NCBI RefSeq assembly: GCF_017356245.1
Contig: NZ_JAFMZZ010000001.1
Location: 281,073-345,072 of the forward strand
DNA from: Bordetella petrii
Lineage (GTDB): Bacteria > Pseudomonadota > Gammaproteobacteria > Burkholderiales > Burkholderiaceae_B
Reading direction: 5' to 3'
Length of the DNA: 64,000 nucleotides
Shown: positions 9,821 to 19,300 of the stretch, in pieces
Numbering within the stretch: position 1 is the first letter of the stretch
Layout of the letters: every line of letters starts with the position of its first letter
Translations under genes and position numbers: made by a program
Notes under the pieces: generated by a model
What the model saw: only the letters and a program-made list of their open reading frames with translations
What the model was told of the DNA's origin: nothing
Database searches by the model: none

Positions 9821-10462
9821 ATGCCTGCCGAACAAGCGCTCACCTTCTACACCGCCAACACCCCCAACGGCCAGAAAGTCAGTATCTACCTGCACGAAGC
9901 GGCCCTGCCCCACCGGCAGGTCACGCTCGACCTGGGCCGCGGCGACCAGCACCAGCCCGGCTACCTGGCCGTCAACCCCAACGGCAAGATCCCCGCCATC
10001 GTCGACCACGCCAACGGCATCACGGTGTTCGAATCCGGCGCCATCCTCAGCTATCTGTCGACGCGCCACGGGCACCTGCATCCGGCCCAGCCGGCCGCGC
10101 AATGGCAGGTGCAGCAATGGCTGCACTTCCAGATCGGCGGCATCGGCCCCATGCTGGGCCAGTTGTGGTGGTTCCTGCATGCGTCGCCCAGCCGCAACGA
10201 CGCGGCCATCGCGCGCTACGCCAAAGAAGCGCGGCGGCTGTGCGGCGTGGTCGAGCAGCGCCTGGCCAGTTCGGCCTACCTGGCGCTGGACCACTACTCC
10301 ATCGCCGACATCGCCGCATTCCCATGGCTGCGCACCCACGCCGAATTGCAGCTCGACCTGTCGCCCTACCCGCGGCTGCGGCGCTGGCTGGAGCAGATCG
10401 AAGCGCGGCCGGCCGTGCAGCAGGCGTTGGCGGCATCGATGCCGGCGCCGGCGGGAGCCTGA
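9821..10462 (+). CDS. Glutathione S-transferase family protein
   Basis: A 213-residue GST with TANTPNGQKVSIYLHEAALPH at the N-terminus, FESGAILSYLSTRHG in the glutathione-binding site and YSIADIAAFPWLRTH as the C-terminal N-capping box. It is related to the other TPNG-type GST at 7818 but shorter. It follows the MarR tandem operator and its stop is two bases from the start of the SMR gene. The set therefore looks like an inducible operon that conjugates and then exports an electrophile; this role is inferred. Confidence 0.88.
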   Translation: MPAEQALTFYTANTPNGQKVSIYLHEAALPHRQVTLDLGRGDQHQPGYLAVNPNGKIPAIVDHANGITVFESGAILSYLSTRHGHLHPAQPAAQWQVQQWLHFQIGGIGPMLGQLWWFLHASPSRNDAAIARYAKEARRLCGVVEQRLASSAYLALDHYSIADIAAFPWLRTHAELQLDLSPYPRLRRWLEQIEARPAVQQALAASMPAPAGA

Positions 10463-10463
10463 T

Positions 10464-10787
10464 GTGGCCTGGACCTATCTGCTGGCCGCGGCCGCCCTCG
10501 AAATCGTCATGGGCCTGGGCCTGAAACTGAACCAGGGCTGGTCGCGCCCGCTGCCCAGCGCGCTGGCGATCGCGGCGGGGCTGGGCAGCATCTACTTGCT
10601 GGCCAAGGCCCTGCAAACCCTGCCGGTGGGCACCGCCTACGCCATCTGGACCGGCCTGGGCGCGGTGGGCCTGGTGGTCGTCGGCATTGCCGTGTTCGGC
10701 GAAAGCGCGCATTGGCAGCGGCTGCTGTTCCTGGCCCTGACGGCGGCAGGGCTGATCGGCCTGCGCTACGTGGAGGGCGCGGCATGA
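10464..10787 (+). CDS. SMR-family exporter, Gdx/SugE-like
   Basis: A 107-residue, four-helix small multidrug resistance protein. ALEIVMGLGLKLNQGWSR carries the essential membrane Glu, and LPVGTAYAIWTGLGAVGLVVVGI matches the SugE/Gdx pattern. The Trp after the Glu found in E. coli SugE is replaced by Met, so guanidinium specificity is uncertain. The start is a GTG two bases after the GST stop, with GGAG (10453-10456) upstream; the nearby ATG is out of frame. It is the third gene of the MarR-GST-SMR unit. No guanidine riboswitch is visible. Confidence 0.82.
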   Translation: MAWTYLLAAAALEIVMGLGLKLNQGWSRPLPSALAIAAGLGSIYLLAKALQTLPVGTAYAIWTGLGAVGLVVVGIAVFGESAHWQRLLFLALTAAGLIGLRYVEGAA

Positions 10788-10825
10788 ACGCCTGCCGCGC
10801 TTCGTGCATGCCGCCCGGGCCGGGC

Positions 10826-11239
10826 TCAGTCCGCCCGCGGCGCGGGGCGGCTGACCAGCCAGGCGGCGCAGGCCGCCATGAAGGCACTGACCAGCAAGCC
10901 CAGCCACAGCGCCGGATGCACGGTGTACCAGAACACCGCCAGCCCCACTGCGATGCCGGCCACTGCCAGCAGCTTGCCGCGCGGCGAGATGGCGCCCTGT
11001 TCGCGCCAGGCCACCAGCGGCGGGCCGAAGTGCGGATGGTGTAGCAGGTAGGCTTCCCAGCGCGGCGACGCGCGGCCGAAGCATGCCGCCGCCAGGATCA
11101 CGAAAACCGTCGTCGGCATGACCGGCAACACCGCGCCCACGACCGCCAGCGCCAGCATCAGCATGCCCAGCGCCCAGTATGCGCGGCGCTTCCAGCGCCC
11201 GTCCCGCCCGCTCTTGTCCTGCCTATCGGCCATGCGCAC
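10826..11239 (-). CDS. DUF454 (YbaN-like) inner-membrane protein
   Basis: A 137-residue membrane protein of the DUF454/YbaN family. The segment ALAVVGAVLPVMPTTVFVILAAACFGRASPRWEAYLLHHPHFGPPL is the family core, with two hydrophobic helices before it ends and more near the C-terminus. YbaN is a small inner-membrane protein with no firm function. The GTG at 11239 has AGGGA seven bases upstream; an ATG two codons on is an alternative. It is transcribed divergently from the ArsR gene. Confidence 0.8.
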   Translation of the reverse strand: MRMADRQDKSGRDGRWKRRAYWALGMLMLALAVVGAVLPVMPTTVFVILAAACFGRASPRWEAYLLHHPHFGPPLVAWREQGAISPRGKLLAVAGIAVGLAVFWYTVHPALWLGLLVSAFMAACAAWLVSRPAPRAD

Positions 11240-11346
11240 GACGCTTTCCCTGCCCTCATGTATCGCCTGCCGGCAGCGCGCCGGTCGAGCCAGTAGGCAA
11301 TGGTACCGCGCAGCGGCAGGGCACGCCGGCGCGATGCCGGCAGGGG

Positions 11347-11375
11347 TTGACAGACAGCGGCGCCAGGTCGATACT
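11347..11375 (+). promoter_or_regulatory. Promoter of the arsR-SRPBCC-GST operon (leaderless)
   Basis: A perfect TTGACA (11347-11352) is followed after 17 bp by GATACT (11370-11375). Transcription would then begin at about 11382-11383, which is the ATG of the ArsR gene itself, and no Shine-Dalgarno sequence precedes that ATG. This predicts a leaderless mRNA. The palindrome ACCATATGGT overlaps the start codon. Confidence 0.6.
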
Positions 11376-11382
11376 TAACCAT

Positions 11383-11733
11383 ATGGTGAACTATAATCAG
11401 GCCCTGGACCAGACCTTCGCGGCGCTGGGCGACCCCACCCGCCGCGCCATCCTGGCGCGGCTCGAGCGCGAAGGCAGCGCCACGGTCAGCCAGCTGGCGC
11501 AGCCCTTTTCCATCAAGCTGCCGGCCGTCATGAAGCACCTGGACGTGCTCGGCGACGCCGGGCTCATCGTGCGCACCAAGGCCGGCCGCACCGTCACCGT
11601 GCGCCTGTCGCCCGCCCCCATGCAGGCCGCCATGGACTGGCTGCGCCGCTACGAGCACTTCTGGACCCACAGCCTCGACCGCCTGGCCGCCTACGCGGAA
11701 AACCAGGAACCGCAACGGAGATCCGACCCATGA
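11383..11733 (+). CDS. ArsR-family transcriptional regulator
   Basis: A 116-residue winged-helix repressor beginning MVNYNQALDQTFAALGDPTRRAILARL, the standard opening of the non-metal ArsR subgroup that pairs with SRPBCC proteins. The helix-turn-helix is TVSQLAQPFSIKLPAVMKHLDVLGDAGLI. No metal-binding Cys motif is present. The start ATG coincides with the predicted transcription start and with the palindrome ACCATATGGT, suggesting autorepression. Its stop overlaps the SRPBCC gene start by 4 bp. Confidence 0.92.
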   Translation: MVNYNQALDQTFAALGDPTRRAILARLEREGSATVSQLAQPFSIKLPAVMKHLDVLGDAGLIVRTKAGRTVTVRLSPAPMQAAMDWLRRYEHFWTHSLDRLAAYAENQEPQRRSDP

Positions 11734-12155
11734 CCAGCCTGACTCTTGTACGGCGCATCCATGCGCAACCCGCCACCGTCTTCGACGCGCTGACCACGCC
11801 CGATGGCATCGCCTGCTGGTGGGGCCCCGACGACGGGCCGGTACTCATCGCCGAAACCGATGTCCGGGTCGGCGGACGCTTCCGGGTGCGCTTTCGCATG
11901 CTCGACGGCAGCGAACACGAAAGCAGCGGCGAATACCTGCGCGTCGAGCCCCCGCATCACCTGGCGATGAGCTGGCGCTGGTCCGATGACGAAGACGGCG
12001 GCGAATCGCGTGTCGAGATCGCCTTGCGCGCCATCGACGCCGGCACCGAACTTACGTTCACGCACGCCGGCCTGCAAGACGAAGCCACGCGCCGCGGCCA
12101 CGAAGAAGGCTGGGGCGGCGCGCTGGACAAACTGGCGCGGCACTTCGCCGCCTGA
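11730..12155 (+). CDS. SRPBCC (AHSA1-like) domain protein
   Basis: A 141-residue AHSA1/START-like domain with the typical openings LTLVRRIHAQPATVFDALTTPDGIACWWGP and VGGRFRVRFRMLDGSEHESSGEY, ending in GWGGALDKLARHFA. These single-domain proteins have a hydrophobic ligand pocket and commonly sit beside ArsR regulators; the ligand is unknown. It overlaps the ArsR gene by 4 bp and is followed 13 bp later by a GST, forming a three-gene operon. Confidence 0.9.
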   Translation: MTSLTLVRRIHAQPATVFDALTTPDGIACWWGPDDGPVLIAETDVRVGGRFRVRFRMLDGSEHESSGEYLRVEPPHHLAMSWRWSDDEDGGESRVEIALRAIDAGTELTFTHAGLQDEATRRGHEEGWGGALDKLARHFAA

Positions 12156-12168
12156 CTGGAGCCCATCC

Positions 12169-12840
12169 ATGATCACTGTCACCGCATTCCGCTGGGTGCC
12201 GCCCCTGGCGCAAGGCCTGGTGCGCGACCTGCGCGTACGCTGGGCGCTCGAAGAAGCCGGCATTCCCTACCGCGAAAAGCTCATCGGCGTAAAAGACCAG
12301 GCCAGCCCCGAATACCGCGGGCTGCAGCCCTTCGGCCAGGTGCCCGCTTTCGAAGAAGGCGATCTCAGGCTGTTCGAATCCGGCGCCATCGTGCTGGAAA
12401 TCGCCGAGCGCAGCCAGGCCCTGCTGCCGGCCGATGCCCGGGGCCGCGCCAGGGCCCGCGCGTGGACGCTGGCGGCGCTGAACACGCTGGAACCGCCCAT
12501 CGCCCATTTTGCCGGGCTGGATTTCTTCCATGCCGGCGAGCCCTGGGTCGACCAGGTCCGCCCCTTGGCCGAACAGGCGGCATGCAAGCGCCTGGACGAA
12601 CTGGCGGCATGGCTGGGCGAACGCGAATACCTGGAAGACCGCTTTACCGCGGGCGACCTGATGATGACCACCGTGCTGCGCATCCTGCGCAATACGCCGC
12701 TGGTCGCCGACCGGCCCGCGCTGCAGGCCTACCAGGCGCGCTGCGAGGCGCGGCCGGCATTCAGCAAGGCGCTGGCCGATCAGCTGCGGCCATTCGCCGA
12801 ATACGAAGCCGCCCGCGCGGCTCGGCCCGCGGCGGGCTAG
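12169..12840 (+). CDS. Glutathione S-transferase family protein
   Basis: A 223-residue GST. The N-terminal domain (QGLVRDLRVRWALEEAGIPYREKLIGVKDQ) includes the cis-Pro region FGQVPAFEEGDLRLFESGAIVLEIAE. The C-terminal helical domain contains the N-capping DRFTAGDLMMTTVLR. It lacks the TPNG motif of the other two GSTs here, so it belongs to a different class. It is the last gene of the ArsR-SRPBCC-GST operon and overlaps the end of the convergent TetR gene by 4 bp. Confidence 0.88.
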   Translation: MITVTAFRWVPPLAQGLVRDLRVRWALEEAGIPYREKLIGVKDQASPEYRGLQPFGQVPAFEEGDLRLFESGAIVLEIAERSQALLPADARGRARARAWTLAALNTLEPPIAHFAGLDFFHAGEPWVDQVRPLAEQAACKRLDELAAWLGEREYLEDRFTAGDLMMTTVLRILRNTPLVADRPALQAYQARCEARPAFSKALADQLRPFAEYEAARAARPAAG

Positions 12841-13427
12841 ACAGGCAGGGAATCCAGCAGCACGTCCAGCGCCGCCTGCGCCTGGCTGAACCGTTCGCCA
12901 TCGCCCTCGCCTTCCGCTTCGGCCACCCAGAACGCGCCCTCGGCCAGGGCGCCATAGATCAGGCGGGCCAGGGCTTGCGGCTCGGCGCGCCGGATCACGC
13001 CCTTCTGCATCAGCGCATCGAGCAGCTCGGCCATCGATATCACGCAGAACTGCTGCGACACCGCCGAAGCGCCCCCCAGCACCGCGCGCGCATCCTGCAA
13101 TACGATGCGCCGCATCTCCGGTTCCCGCGCCATCTCCAGATAGGCCCGGCAGCGGTTCCTGAATCCTGCCCAGGTGTCGGGCGCCTGATCGGACACCGCC
13201 TGCAGCCGCGCATCGGTTTCCGCGTCGATCTGCTCGACCACGGCCGCCAGCAGGCCGGGCTTGTCGCCAAAGTGGTGATACAGCGCGCCGCGCGTCAGGC
13301 CTGCCGCGGCCGTGAAGTCGTCCATCGAGGTGTTGGCGTAGCCTTGCGTGCCGAAAGCCACCCGCGCGGCGGCCACCAGCTTGGCACGGGTTTCTTCGAT
13401 CATTTCGGCGCGGGTGCGACGTGGCAT
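12837..13427 (-). CDS. TetR-family transcriptional regulator
   Basis: A 196-residue TetR protein. The N-terminal helix-turn-helix region is RAEMIEETRAKLVAAARVAFGTQGYANTSMDDFTAAAGLTRGALYHHFGDKPGLL. The C-terminal half carries the ligand-binding domain (TetR_C_33-like, residues about 80-190). The ATG at 13427 has AGGAG at correct spacing. It is divergent from an MFS exporter, and two near-identical palindromes lie in the gap, the classical repressor-exporter arrangement. Confidence 0.92.
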   Translation of the reverse strand: MPRRTRAEMIEETRAKLVAAARVAFGTQGYANTSMDDFTAAAGLTRGALYHHFGDKPGLLAAVVEQIDAETDARLQAVSDQAPDTWAGFRNRCRAYLEMAREPEMRRIVLQDARAVLGGASAVSQQFCVISMAELLDALMQKGVIRRAEPQALARLIYGALAEGAFWVAEAEGEGDGERFSQAQAALDVLLDSLPV

Positions 13428-13442
13428 GGAGCTCTCCTTTTG

Positions 13443-13480
13443 CATACGTTACGTATGTAAATTGACATACGCAACGTATG
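13443..13480. promoter_or_regulatory. Two TetR operators
   Basis: CATACGTTACGTATG (13443-13457) and CATACGCAACGTATG (13466-13480) share the arms CATACG and CGTATG around a 3-bp centre and are spaced 23 bp apart. They fill the gap between the TetR gene start at 13427 and the MFS gene start, so one TetR protein probably controls both directions. Confidence 0.82.
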
Positions 13481-13533
13481 TCCATATTATGCATCACCTG
13501 CGCCCCGCAGGTAATCCGCCGCCCTTGCCCGCC

Positions 13534-14721
13534 ATGACCGATCGCCACATCTCGCATTCCCCACGCCCCTGGCTGGCTGTCGCCTGCGGCGGGCTGGCCA
13601 CGTTCGCGGTAGTCACCACCGAAATGCTGCCGGTCGGGCTGCTGACATCCATCGCCGAGACCGTCGGCGCGTCCACCGGCACGACCGGGCTGCTATTGAC
13701 GGTGCCGGCCCTGCTGGCCGCGCTGTCCGCCCCCGTGGTGGTCGTTGCCGCGGGCCGCATCGACCGGCGCCATATCCTGTCGGTGCTGTTCCTGATGCTG
13801 ATCGGCGCCAACCTCGCCACCGCCCTGGCGCCCGATATCGCCTGGCTGCTTGCCGCCCGCGTGCTGGTGGGGCTGTGCATGGGCGGCATCTGGGCCATCT
13901 CCGGCAGCCTGGCGGTGCGGCTGGTGCCGGCCGCTTCGGTCGGCCTGGCCACTTCCATCATTTTCGGCGGCGTGGCGGCCGCGTCGGTGCTGGGCGTGCC
14001 CCTGGGCGCGCTGATCGGCGACCTGGCCGGCTGGCGCATGGCGTTCGGCAGCATGGCCATGCTTGCCGCCCTGGTGCTGGCGCTGCACTGGTGGTCGATG
14101 CCGCCGCTGCCCGTCGGCCAATCCGTGTCGCTGCGCAGCCTGCGCGATGCCTTGTCCAACCAGGGGCTGCGGCTGGGGCTGATCCTGACGATGCTGCTGG
14201 TGGCCGGCCATTTCATGGCGTTCACGTTCGTGCGTCCCTGGCTGCTGTCCGTATCGGGCTTCCAGGCGGAATGGATCGGCGTGCTGCTGTTCGTCTACGG
14301 CACGGCCGGCATCATCGGCAATTTCATCGCGGGCCTGAATGCCGCCCGCCGCGTGGGCTGGACCCTGATCGCGATCGCGGCGGGCCTGGCGGGAACCCTG
14401 CTGCTGCTGTTCGCCACCGCGGGCGGCGCCTGGTCCGGCGCACTGGTGCTGGGACTCTGGGGGCTGGCCTATGGCGGCGTGTCCGTATCCGTGATGACCT
14501 GGACCATGAAGGCGGCTCCCAAGACCCTGGAGTCCGCCACCGCCTGGTCGGTAACCGCCTTCAATTCGGCTATTGCCGCCGGCTCGTTCATGGGCGGCAA
14601 TGTGGTCGACCGCTATGGACTGCACGCCAATGTGCTGGCCGCCTGCGGCCTGTTGGTCCTGGCCCTGGGCCTGGCCGCGGCGATCCAATACCGGTACGTG
14701 CGCCCGCGCGCCTTCGCGTAG
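13534..14721 (+). CDS. MFS transporter (AraJ/YdhP-like efflux)
   Basis: A 395-residue 12-helix major facilitator of the drug/sugar efflux type (DHA1). Early features are GLATFAVVTTEMLPVGLLTSIAETVG and AGRIDRRHILSVLFLMLIGANL; helix 5 has GVAAASVLGVPLGALIGDLAGWR. The ATG at 13534 gives the usual N-terminus. An in-frame ATG at 13489 lies close to the operators and would add 15 residues. It is controlled, by arrangement, by the divergent TetR. The exported compound is unknown. Confidence 0.87.
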   Translation: MTDRHISHSPRPWLAVACGGLATFAVVTTEMLPVGLLTSIAETVGASTGTTGLLLTVPALLAALSAPVVVVAAGRIDRRHILSVLFLMLIGANLATALAPDIAWLLAARVLVGLCMGGIWAISGSLAVRLVPAASVGLATSIIFGGVAAASVLGVPLGALIGDLAGWRMAFGSMAMLAALVLALHWWSMPPLPVGQSVSLRSLRDALSNQGLRLGLILTMLLVAGHFMAFTFVRPWLLSVSGFQAEWIGVLLFVYGTAGIIGNFIAGLNAARRVGWTLIAIAAGLAGTLLLLFATAGGAWSGALVLGLWGLAYGGVSVSVMTWTMKAAPKTLESATAWSVTAFNSAIAAGSFMGGNVVDRYGLHANVLAACGLLVLALGLAAAIQYRYVRPRAFA

Positions 14722-14745
14722 CCGGCATCGCGCCGCGGCGCGGCG

Positions 14746-15633
14746 TCACAGCCCGAACATCAGCGAGCGGTGCGCGGCGGCGCCCGCCATGGCGCCATCG
14801 CCCACCGCCAGCGCCACCGATCCCGCCGGCCGCGCCAGGTCGCCGCATGCGAATACGCCGGGCACGCTGGTCGCCCGGACGGGGTCGGCCTTCACATAGG
14901 GCCCCAGCGGCCCCTCTTCCAGCTCGCATCCCAGTTGCGCGGCCAGCACGCCGGGGCGCACGCGCGTGGCCACGAACAGGCCCGCCAAGGCAAATACGCG
15001 GCCGTCCTGCATGACCACATCGACGGCCGCGCCGTCCAGCCGCGCCACCGCGCCCGGCTCGACCCGCACATCCCGGGCCCGCAGCTGCGTCTGCTGTTCG
15101 GCATCCGGCTCGAAAGCGCCGTTCAGGAACAAAGTGGTCGGACCCCAGTCGGGCAGCATCAGCGCCTGGTGCAGCGATATCGCCGACACCGCCAGCGCGC
15201 CGATAGGCCCCTGCTGCAGCTCATAGCCGTGGCAATAAGGGCAATGGAACACATGCCTGCCCCAGCGCTGCGCCAGCCCGGGCAGATCCGGCAGCTCGTC
15301 TTCCACGCCCGCGGCCAGGATCAGGCGCTGCGCGGTATGCACCGTTCCCTGCTGCAGCACTACCTGAAAGCCGCCGGCCACCGGCCGGGCCTGGGCGGCC
15401 AGGCCGTCCAGCCATTGCACTGTCGCGTAGCGCATCAGCTGCGCGCGCCCTTCGGAGGCAATCTGTGCGGGCGGCTTGCCGTCCTGCGTCAGGAAGCCGT
15501 GCGAATGCGCCGCATAGCGGTTGCGGCGCTGCCCCGCGTCGATCACCAGCACCTTGCGCCGCGCGCGCGCCAATTGCAGGCCGGCCGACAGGCCGGCGTA
15601 GCTGCCGCCAATAATGATCACGTCATAGTCCAT
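14746..15633 (-). CDS. Thioredoxin-reductase-like FAD/NAD(P) oxidoreductase
   Basis: A 295-residue flavoprotein. FAD binding is shown by DYDVIIIGGSYAGLSAGLQLARA (residues 2-24) and the C-terminal FACGDLA motif. The redox site is CPYC (131-134) in place of the CATC of classical thioredoxin reductase. The NADPH half lacks a clean GxGxxA, the region reading GALAVSAISLHQALML, so electron donor and partner are uncertain. The ATG at 15633 has a GGAGGT five bases upstream. It follows an Rrf2 regulator on the same strand and a perfect palindrome lies in its promoter. Confidence 0.85.
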   Translation of the reverse strand: MDYDVIIIGGSYAGLSAGLQLARARRKVLVIDAGQRRNRYAAHSHGFLTQDGKPPAQIASEGRAQLMRYATVQWLDGLAAQARPVAGGFQVVLQQGTVHTAQRLILAAGVEDELPDLPGLAQRWGRHVFHCPYCHGYELQQGPIGALAVSAISLHQALMLPDWGPTTLFLNGAFEPDAEQQTQLRARDVRVEPGAVARLDGAAVDVVMQDGRVFALAGLFVATRVRPGVLAAQLGCELEEGPLGPYVKADPVRATSVPGVFACGDLARPAGSVALAVGDGAMAGAAAHRSLMFGL

Positions 15634-15670
15634 CCATACCTCCATCCGGTCGGTTGCGATTTCACGTATC

Positions 15671-15689
15671 TTTTAATGATACATTAAAA
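15671..15689. promoter_or_regulatory. Probable Rrf2 operator
   Basis: TTTTAATG-ATA-CATTAAAA is a perfect inverted repeat with 8-bp arms in an otherwise GC-rich region. It lies 38-56 bp upstream of the flavoprotein start and downstream of the Rrf2 gene. The position and the TnnTTTAA-like content suit Rrf2/YwnA-type binding; this is inferred. Confidence 0.72.
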
Positions 15690-15830
15690 CGCGAAGAAAG
15701 GCGGCTTGCTCAGATGCCTGCCGACACAAGCGCGACACAGCGGTTCAAATTCACGTCGCAGTCCCGCGCCGCCCGGCCGGACGACGCGGGACGGGGCCAG
15801 AACTCAAACCGCGGAAGCGGCCGCAGCCCC

Positions 15831-16283
15831 CTAATGGCGCTGACGCGCAGCCGCCGGAGCCGCCCGGCACAGCGCGTCGAACTGCCCCGCCAGGTCGGCC
15901 AGGCTGACCGCGCCCAGCCGCTGCACCAGCAGAGCCTCGGCCTGCTGCAAGGCATCGGCGATGGCCGCATTGACCACGCGCTCGACGGCGCAGTCGGGGT
16001 TGTCGCGGTCGGCGCCGATGGCGAAAATGCGCGGGCCGCCCACCGCGTGGTGCACATCGAGCAGCGTAATGCGGTCCAGCCCGCAAGCCAGGCGCCAGCC
16101 GCCATGATGCCCCTTGTCGGATTGCACATAGCCCGCCTTGCGCAAGCCAGCCATGGTGCGGCGCACGACCGCAGCGTTCGTGCCCAGCATGCGCGCGATC
16201 TGCTCCGACGTCATGGGCTGGTCGGCGCGGGCCATGTGCAGCAGCACGTGCAGCATGCGGGAAAGGCGGCTATCGGTTCTCAT
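15831..16283 (-). CDS. Rrf2-family transcriptional regulator
   Basis: A 150-residue Rrf2 protein. The winged helix (MTSEQIARMLGTNAAVVRRTMAGLRKAGYVQSDKGHHGGWRLA) is followed by the family's dimerisation helix. The three-Cys iron-sulfur cluster motif of IscR/NsrR is missing; only a Cys in NPDCAVERVV remains, as in the redox or formaldehyde-type YwnA subgroup. It probably represses the CPYC flavoprotein downstream, sensing thiol oxidation or electrophiles; this is inferred. Confidence 0.88.
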   Translation of the reverse strand: MRTDSRLSRMLHVLLHMARADQPMTSEQIARMLGTNAAVVRRTMAGLRKAGYVQSDKGHHGGWRLACGLDRITLLDVHHAVGGPRIFAIGADRDNPDCAVERVVNAAIADALQQAEALLVQRLGAVSLADLAGQFDALCRAAPAAARQRH

Positions 16284-16350
16284 GGGTGCGCATCAGGGCC
16301 GGGGCCACGATTGTCGGTCACCCCGCATTATCGGCCATATCCGCGCCGGC

Positions 16351-19300
16351 TCAGTCCGCGCGCCGCACCGGGGGATAGTCGAACCTGCCTTCCAGGTGGG
16401 CCTGCTGCGGCTGGTACAGCCGCAACGTCAGGTAGAACCCCGCACCGGCCGGCGCCGGCAGCCAGTTCTTTGCGGGCCCGGGGTCTTCGGCCTGGATCGA
16501 GATGCTCAAGCCGCCGTCTTCGTCGTACTGCAGGCCCGGCGTGCGATCGCCGATGGAGTGCCGGCCGATGGGGTTGGCGGCCAGCAGGCAGTCGCTGCGG
16601 CGGTACAGGGTAATCGACCAGAACGCGCCCACCCGCGGCCCGCCCTGCGGCGGAAAGCGCAGCACATAGCGCCGCGCGCCGGTCAACGGCGCGCCGTCCG
16701 CATCGACTTCAGCCATGATGTACATGGCCTCGTCGATACCCAGCGTGCCGATCCAGTTGCGCGCCACGCGCGCGCGCGTCAGGAAATCGCTGCCGAAGCT
16801 GGTGCGCACGGCCACCGCGGTGGTCCAGCCGCCGCCCAGTTCGGACGGCTGCGCCACCTCGCGCAACTCGGTATAGACGTCGGCCAGCGCCGCCTGCAAG
16901 TCCGCCTGCGCCGGCGGCCAGGCCGGCAGAGGCTCGGCCGGGGGATTGCGTTCCAGCATGGCGTCCAGCACGCGCAGGTATTCGCCGGCCTCGGGCACGC
17001 CGGTATCGCGGTTGTCCAGCAGCACATCCATGCGCGCCAACGCCGGCGTCCCATCCGGCCGGCAAATGGCGAAGTGATCCTGCAGCGCATGCACCTGCGC
17101 CAGGTCGGCCGGATCGGCATCCACCAGAATGCGGCCGATCACCCACACGTCGTCGCTGGGCGCGCTGATGCGGTGCATGCCCGCAGGCGCCGCGCCCCGC
17201 CAGCCGGGGCCATGCACGAACAGGCGCTGCGCCTGGCCGCCCGTGGTGCGGCGCCCGGCATAGGCCCATGGATTCGTCCACGCATCAAGAAAGCCCAGCA
17301 CCCAGTAGCGCGACCCCATCTCCGGCACCTCGATCACCAGCGGCCCCGCCGACAGGTCCAGCCACGCATTGGTGAACAGGGTGTCATTGTTCGGTGTCAC
17401 CACTTCTTTGTCGTCCGGGCCGCGCAGCCGGCGGGTATGGGTGAACTGGTTCACCCAGCGCATTCTCGAAGCCGGGCTGTCGCCGGCGAAGCCCGCCGCG
17501 GCATGCCTGCGCGCGGTATTCGAAGCGCGCATGCGCGCCATCTCGAACAGCGGCAAAGTGGCAATCACCGCCTGCCGGGCGGCGGGCGGCGCCAGGGACG
17601 CGGCCCGCGTCAGCAGCACGGCATCCAGCGCGCATGCCCCCCGGCCTTCCGGCAGCACCACCAGCGGGTTCAGCTCTACCGAGTCGAGCGTGTCGCCGGC
17701 CGCCGCGGCAAATCGGGACAGCCGCACAATGGCCTCGGCCAGCGCCGCCGCATCGGCCGCCGGCGCGCCGCGAAAACCGCCGAACAGCGGGGCGATCCGC
17801 AATTCGCCGATCATCTCGCGCGCCTGCTCGATATCCACCGGCGCCAGCCGCAACGCCACATCTCCCAGCAGCTCGACGTTCACGCCTCCGGCGCCCACCA
17901 TCACGACAGGCCCCAGCACGGGGTCGCGGCGCACGCCCAGGATGCACTCCACACCGCCACGCACCATGGGCGCGACCAGCACGCCCTGGATCCGCGCGCG
18001 CGGCGCCGCCTTGGCCACCGCCGCCAGGATGCGGTCGTAAGCCTCCCTGGCCACGTTCTCGTCGCGGATGTCCAGCACCACGCCGCCCACGTCGCTCTTG
18101 TGCGTGATATCGGCCGACACGATTTTCATGGCCACCGGAAAGCCCAATTCGCGCGCCTGCTCTATTGCCTGCTCGCGGGACTGGGCGTGGCGCGCCGGCA
18201 CCACCGGCATGCCGTGTTCGCGCAGCACCCGCATGGCATCGGCCTCGCTGTACGGGCCAGGCCGCAGCACCACCGGCGGGCCGGCGACGGCGGGCCCGGG
18301 CCGCCGCCGCTGTGCGTGAAAGAACGCCATGGCGGCCAGCACGCGGATGGCCCTGGCCGGGTCGCCATAGCACAGGCATCCCTGCGCCTCGAGCGCGCGC
18401 TGCTGCGCCGGATCGGCCAGGGCGCTGAACATCAGCAGGCGCCCCGGAAACGCCTGCCGCAAGTCCCGCGCCAATTGCTGCTGCATGGCCTGCATGGCCG
18501 GCGTGCTGCCGAACGCCGCCAGGAAGATCAGCAGGCTGCCGTAGCCGCCCTGCCCCAGCATGGCGCGAGCCGCCATCTCGAGCAGCGACGGATCCGCCGT
18601 TACCTGCCCGGTCAGATCCACCGGGTTCTGCGTCGCGGCAAACGGCACGCGCGCCCGGATGATTTCTTGCGCGGCCGCCGGCAGCTCGGCCACGTCCAGC
18701 CCCGCCTCGGCGGCATCGTCGGCCATCATCACGCCCACCCCGCCCGACACGGTCAGCAGGCCCACGCGGGCATTGGCCGGCTGGCCGGACACCGCCAGGC
18801 AATGGGCGATGTCGAAAAATTCCTCGATACTGCGCGCCCGCCAGGCGCCATGCTGGCGAAACAGCGCCTGGTAGACCGCGTCGTCGCCGGCCAGCGCCGC
18901 GGTATGCGACGCGGCCGCCCGGGCGCCCAGCGCCGTGCGGCCCACCTTCACCACCACCACCGGCTTGTCCGCCGCGCGCGCCAGATCCAGCGCCTGCCTC
19001 AGCTTGCCGCCGTCGCGGCATCCCTCCAGGTAGGCCATGATCACCCGCGTGGCCGGGTCGCGCGCCATCCACGCAATACAGTCGGCCACGTCGATGTCCG
19101 ACTCATTGCCTGTCGTCACCCACATGGAAAGGCCGACGCCGCGCTCGCGCGCCATGGCGTAGGCATACGCGCCGAACGCGCCGCTCTGGCTGACCAGGCC
19201 GACCTGGCCGGCCTCGACCAGGCCGGTCGACACCACTGGCGAGAACGTGGCGTACACCGACCGCGCCACATTCATGAAGCCCAGGCAATTGGGCCCAAGC

